Below are positions 59,825 through 64,000 of a stretch of DNA of 64,000 nucleotides, one piece after another. Positions within the stretch are counted from its first letter, which is position 1. Every line of letters starts with the position of its first letter. The notes below the pieces were generated by a model. The model saw only the letters and a list, made by a program, of their open reading frames with translations, did no database searches and was not told where the DNA came from. The translations under genes were made by a program, and so were the position numbers. Where the stretch lies: NCBI GenBank assembly GCA_037953625.1, contig CM075653.1, forward strand, positions 8,866,001 through 8,930,000. The letters run 5' to 3'. This DNA comes from Crotalaria pallida (lineage: Eukaryota > Streptophyta > Magnoliopsida > Fabales > Fabaceae).

Positions 59825-59977
59825 AAAATCTGTTTATTTATTTTTTTTTTCTATCTATGTAACATTTTTGTAAGTAAATAGTAAATGTCTAGCCAATTGC
59901 TTTTCATTTCATAGTAAAGATTTAATAAAAAAATAATATAACTAAAAAAAATGTGTACATAAAGCACAAGCTTAATA

Positions 59978-60223
59978 CTCCCTACGTCCCACAAGGATAG
60001 TAAAAAAAAAATGGCTAAAATTTTTGTCCCAAACTATAGTGAAAATAATTAATGAAAAGTTTAGAAATTGTAAACTTTGAATTATGATTAGTTGATTCAT
60101 GCAAAATGCATTAAATTAGTTGTTTGATAATTGATTGATTTGTTAAACAAACCATTAAATACAAGTCTCCTCAATTTTTTGACTTTTGAATTTTTTAACC
60201 ATCATTGTAGGAGACGGAGGGAG
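59978..60223. mobile_element. Stowaway-type MITE
   Basis: Flanking TA dinucleotides, left end CTCCCTACGTCCCACAAGGA and right end TAGGAGACGGAGGGAG. Length is 246 bp, with no coding capacity. Confidence 0.9.
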
Positions 60224-60397
60224 TATATACTATAGGATCCAACATCATAAATATAAGAAAAAATGCATTATCAAAATTTTAAAAACTAAAAAATAAAAAC
60301 CCTAAAATCAATCGTACTTACTTTTTTATTCGATTAATATAGAAAAAAAAAGGTGATAATGTTTGATAATCCAAAAAATAAGTAGTCATTATTTTTT

Positions 60398-60947
60398 ACT
60401 TTTTCTTTTTGGACCCCACCCATTACTCTTTGGCCCCCACTTGGTGTATTGTAGACGAAGTTCCCTTATTTACCGCCTGAAACAAGTCGGAAGATTCTTT
60501 TTACTTGAAAAAGACGGAAAAAAAATAAAACAATTTCCGCCTTATGCAAGTCGTATTATCTTCCGCCTTTCCAAAATCGTAAATAAAATAGAGTATTCCG
60601 CCTTTTAACAGGCGAAAACATTAAAAATTTGTTATAATACCAAAATTGTCCCTTCGTTCATTCACGTACAAAAGAATAAAAGGGAGGTGGAGGGTTCACA
60701 TAGGGGCATTTCTGGGATTTCAACATTTTAATTGTTTCGCTTCTTAAAAGGCGAAAGTATTTCCGCTTTTAAATAGTCGGTAATTCTTCCGCCTTATGCA
60801 AATCGATAGTAAATTAAAATAGTTTCCGCCTTTTGAAAATTGGAAATCATTTTCCGCCTCCGTAAAGTCGGTAAATTAAGGGCAACTTCGACATGAGAAA
60901 AACAAATGGGAGCCAAAGAGTAATGAGTGGAGGCCAAAAAGAAAGTC
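60398..60947. mobile_element. Mutator-like MITE with internal CCGCC/GTCGG dyads
   Basis: Long terminal inverted repeats (about 80 bp; ctttttggaccccacccatt against ctttttggcctccactcatt) bound a 550-bp element. Nine-base direct repeats ttatttttt flank it (60389-60397 and 60948-60956), though the AT-rich target makes them less decisive. The interior repeats a TTCCGCCTT-N4-AAGTCGG-like unit about nine times. No transposase is present. Confidence 0.75.
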
Positions 60948-60992
60948 TTATTTTTTATGTGTGTGTGTCTCTATATATATATATATATATAT

Positions 60993-61430
60993 GAGATTAA
61001 TAGGTATGCACTCACGGTGTAAAGTTTTTTACACCATCTGTTCATCATCCATCATTTATTTGTAGAGTGAAGGGACACTTTGGTCCCTCAAGTTTTTCGA
61101 CAGGGACACTTTAGTCCCTCAAGAAATTTAATTCATTTTTAGTTCCTAAAATTTTCTAAAAGTGACAATTTAGTCTCTTTCCAATTTCCGTTAGCCAATT
61201 CGTTAAGGGACTAAATTGGTACTTTTGAAAAACATGAGGGACCAAAAATGAATTAAATTTCTTGAGGACTAAAGTGTCCCTGTCGAAAAACTTGAGGGAT
61301 CAAAGTGTCCCTTCACTCTTATTTGTATTACTTTAATCTAAAAGTCAATGACCATAAATGGATGAACGATGGATGATGCACTGATGGTGTAAAAAACCTT
61401 TATACCGTCGGTGCATTCTCCATTTTCTTT
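60993..61430. mobile_element. MITE of the gagattaat/acaccatc family, copy 2, interrupted
   Basis: The left arm gagattaataggtatgcact...taaagttttttacaccatc matches the inverted right arm and the copy at 51473-51649. It sits within a TA microsatellite (about 60972-60992 on the left and 61431-61444 on the right). A foldback element (61065-61318) interrupts it. Confidence 0.8.
61065..61318. mobile_element. Foldback MITE with 9-bp target duplication, nested
   Basis: Arms GAGTGAAGGGACACTTTG...CAAAGTGTCCCTTCACTC are near-perfect inverted repeats extending about 75 bp. They are flanked by the 9-bp direct repeat ttatttgta (61056-61064 and 61319-61327), suggesting a Mutator-like mechanism. Length is 254 bp. 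Confidence 0.85.
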
Positions 61431-62008
61431 ATATATATATATATGATGTTGAATGAAATAAGAAATATTCTTACTTATCCTTAAATTTGCTCATAATATC
61501 ATCAAACAAAAAAATAAATCAGAATGTTTAATGTTTATTTAATTCTGATTAATCATAATAAATGTGATAAAGTAATCCAAAAATGTTCTAATTTCTTCAT
61601 CAAATAAATATGAAATGCTCTGCTTTAGTATCGATTTATACTTACATAAACACAATTTTTAATATATATAAAAAAAAAAATCCGTCATTGTCTTCCTAAT
61701 AAAATGGAATGCATTAACCACTTTTTCATTCGGGCTTTACTTCGAAACCTTTTGAGAATAGAGGTTTCTGTACCCTCTTGAAAATAATCAAAAATGCCAG
61801 ACTTGATGCCAACAAATCCTGTCGTTAAACTCTTGATTATCAGCAGCAATAATCAGCTTATATCACCAACTTAAATCTCTAGATACCCTCCATGATTAGA
61901 GCTAAACAGAACATTCAACAATGTGAACAAACAAGGGGGAAGTTGTCCTAAACACTGATCAAGAACACAATGTGAATTCTGCAAAATATAGCAATGATGC
62001 CGGATCTC

Positions 62009-63996
62009 TCAAGAACCTTGACTAATTTCCTTCTCCTTTGCCTTGCATACGTCTTCGGCGTTCTTGATAAATCTTTTGGTCAAGTCATCAACCTGTAGGC
62101 AGGAAATAGCATTAAACCAAACCGGCAAAGCTACGGAATCTGGATATCATCTCAGCTGCAATAAGCGTATATATATATAACTTACTTCTTTTTCAAATCT
62201 TTTTATGTCATCTTTGGGAAGATTTGAATACAATTTCTTAATTGCATCCATTGCCTGTAAAATTGACAAGATCCTTAATAACAGTTTGCAGCAAGCTATA
62301 ATAGAGCACTAAAAAAAATGGCGAAAGGACCACTCTTTTAACAATGATCCAGGAACAACCCTGTTGCACGTTTATTTTTTCAACTCTAGTAAAAGATGGC
62401 AACTCTCAATCCTTTCAGCAACACCCTTTATCCTTATTTAAATTATTCAAACACAAATCTACCAAAAGAAGTTAAGAAATAGCAAAGCTTTCCACAGCAC
62501 CTTTTGCCGAGCTCTTCTAATACTTAGCCGAGATTCTTCACAAGCTTTAGTAACCAACTTACTCATGGCCTGAAATAAATGACCAAACAATAGGATATAG
62601 CAACAACTATGTTATATGATGAGGAATTTTAAAGCGCAGATCATAAACAACTGGGATAAGAGTAATGAGCTTACCTGAATATGCTCTTTGGTCAATCTGG
62701 TCAATTCATGGTGACGTTAATTAGTCAATAAACTTTGAGCATAAATGTAAGTTCTATAATAGCCACTATATCCAAACAAACTTCACTCATAAGTCATGAG
62801 TATGGAGTAAGTGCTTACGGTGGAATAACAGCAATCAATCTATCACCATCTACTTTAGGATTTAACCCCAATGGAGATGAAACAATGGCATCCTCCAGTT
62901 GCTTAAGTGTCTGGAGAAGTTAGTGATATGCAAAAGTAGTACTAGTTTAGTACTTAGCAATCAACAAAAAATAAATTTCATCTTCCAAGATAAAGTACCT
63001 GTGGATCATATGGATTAACAGATAAGGTTTTTTGATCTATAACGGAAACAATCGCAACCCGGTTCATATGCGTCTTCACACCGCTAATTTCTACAACGAT
63101 ATGATCAAGCATTCCTGTAGAGATATTTCCATTATCAATCAGTTGAGCATTAACAATCACAGGCACAGCCACACTGAACATAGAAAGAGATTATAACACC
63201 CAGTAATATACCCGGAGAAGCCCTTCCTGTTCTAAGCTTGCTTAGTTCTCCTGATAATGCACCTATTGCAGACTCCATCAGTGAAACAGCATTTGCCTTA
63301 ATATTAGGCAAAACATCTGGTGGAACTTCAATCGTGCTGACACCCGCTTCATCCTCTAAAATATATGAACCAATGAAAATTAAATAAGAACATTTATAAA
63401 GAGTATTAACACAATCTATCAACACTTTTTATATCAAAACAATCTTATATCAGTTTAAGAATTAAAAGCAAGGAGTTGGCTCATTGCAATTGGGGAAGAA
63501 GATATTACCTGTTCCACTACAATCACCTTGCTTAAATTTTCATTATTTTGACAGGATGCAAACACAAAAATCAATAAGCTCATTCCATATGAACCAGCAT
63601 AGATGATTCATGATTGTTCAGTTCAGAAAATCTTGTGGAAATTTCAAGAAACATTTTCAAATTTATCTTGTTTTCATATTTTTATGGAGTTTTCTATAAA
63701 ACTTTCTTAGATGGATGCATCCAATAATCATTTTGCATAAATATGATTTATTACCATCTTACTTCATTTACTCATACATGTTGAATCATAAAATGAAAAG
63801 ACATACTTGACTTTCTTCCTTTGGCAAAGGCTCTGCGACTTTCTACGACAAAATTAGAAGCTGGAACATTGAAAACCCAACTGCTATCAATCATTGAGTT
63901 GTTAATGGGAGTTCTAGTAATCAGAGAGCTGTTGTAATCATGAAGGACAGAGCTTCGGAGCAGAAAAAAGGTCCGGCAGGAGAATGCACGTCTCAC
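62009..63996 (-). CDS. Ribosome recycling factor, organellar (probably mitochondrial)
   Basis: Eight exons join in frame to 261 residues: 63996-63807, 63355-63212, 63114-62999, 62910-62819, 62696-62675, 62569-62501, 62254-62186 and 62092-62009. All junctions are GT-AG, and exon 5 is only 22 bases. The factor splits post-termination 70S-type ribosomes with EF-G. The RRF domain spans about residues 80-261: KLRTGRASPG, VAIVSVIDQKTLSVNPYD, PLGLNPKVDGDRLIAVIPP, LTKEHIQ, CEESRLSIRRARQKAM and DDLTKRF. The first 60 residues are Arg- and Ser-rich with few acidic residues (MRRAFSCRTFFLLRSS), as in a mitochondrial presequence; a plastid target is not excluded. The start is the first Met, four bases from the window edge, so the promoter lies outside. 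Confidence 0.93.
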
Positions 63997-64000
63997 ATAG

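Noticed and set aside
59640..59830. tRNA gene
   Set aside because: A and B boxes are present but no cloverleaf can be formed, and an A-rich tail with 19-bp target repeats shows it is a SINE.
59463..59873. 136-codon plus-strand frame
   Set aside because: It runs through AT-rich spacer and the antisense of the SINE, with no domain.

Overview
The window is nuclear DNA from a flowering plant. The evidence is AT-rich sequence, GT-AG introns, a beta-tubulin gene with plant-typical intron positions, a class-I vacuolar NHX antiporter, a presequence-bearing ribosome recycling factor, and dense LINE, Copia, LARD-like, SINE and MITE insertions. A eudicot is likely. A legume is plausible, but nothing here proves the family.

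Layout: 1-3952 is the 3' part of a dead L1-type LINE (+). 4725-6270 (-) is a two-exon gene for an Rpr2/Rpp21/SNM1-type zinc-ribbon protein with an RTE-LINE scrap in its intron. 7091-7904 is a Mutator-like MITE with a perfect 9-bp target duplication. 8874-24733 (+) is the relic of the 3' half of a glutamate-cysteine ligase (GSH1-type) gene. One of its introns was invaded by a Copia element (10291-24062, minus orientation, TSD ttatc). That element was invaded in turn by a non-autonomous, long-LTR element (14034-21438, TSD atata).

27137-29226 (+) is an intact three-exon beta-tubulin gene. It converges on the 14-exon NHX antiporter gene (30061-41089, -), whose introns hold Gypsy-gag and LINE fragments and foldback MITEs. 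A probable 5'-UTR exon of that gene lies near 43.3-43.6 kb. 45170-46087 is a 5'-truncated RTE LINE. 46986-58043 (+) is a complete 15-exon gene for eIF2B epsilon, with introns containing MITEs, a small LTR-type derivative, tandem duplications and a decayed echo of its own exon 2. 58044-62008 is intergenic and MITE-rich, with one tRNA-derived SINE. 62009-63996 (-) is an 8-exon organellar (probably mitochondrial) ribosome recycling factor gene.

The five intact genes are unrelated housekeeping genes (RNA processing, cytoskeleton, vacuolar ion exchange, translation initiation, organelle translation) and do not form a pathway or operon. The most distinctive structures are a 47-bp-periodic array of CCTC/GAGG dyads in both LTRs of the innermost element, the exon-2 echo inside an eIF2B-epsilon intron, and a Mutator-like MITE carrying about nine internal CCGCC/GTCGG half-dyads. 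Exon boundaries were set by hand from splice signals, reading-frame continuity and family similarity. No alignment or database search was run.
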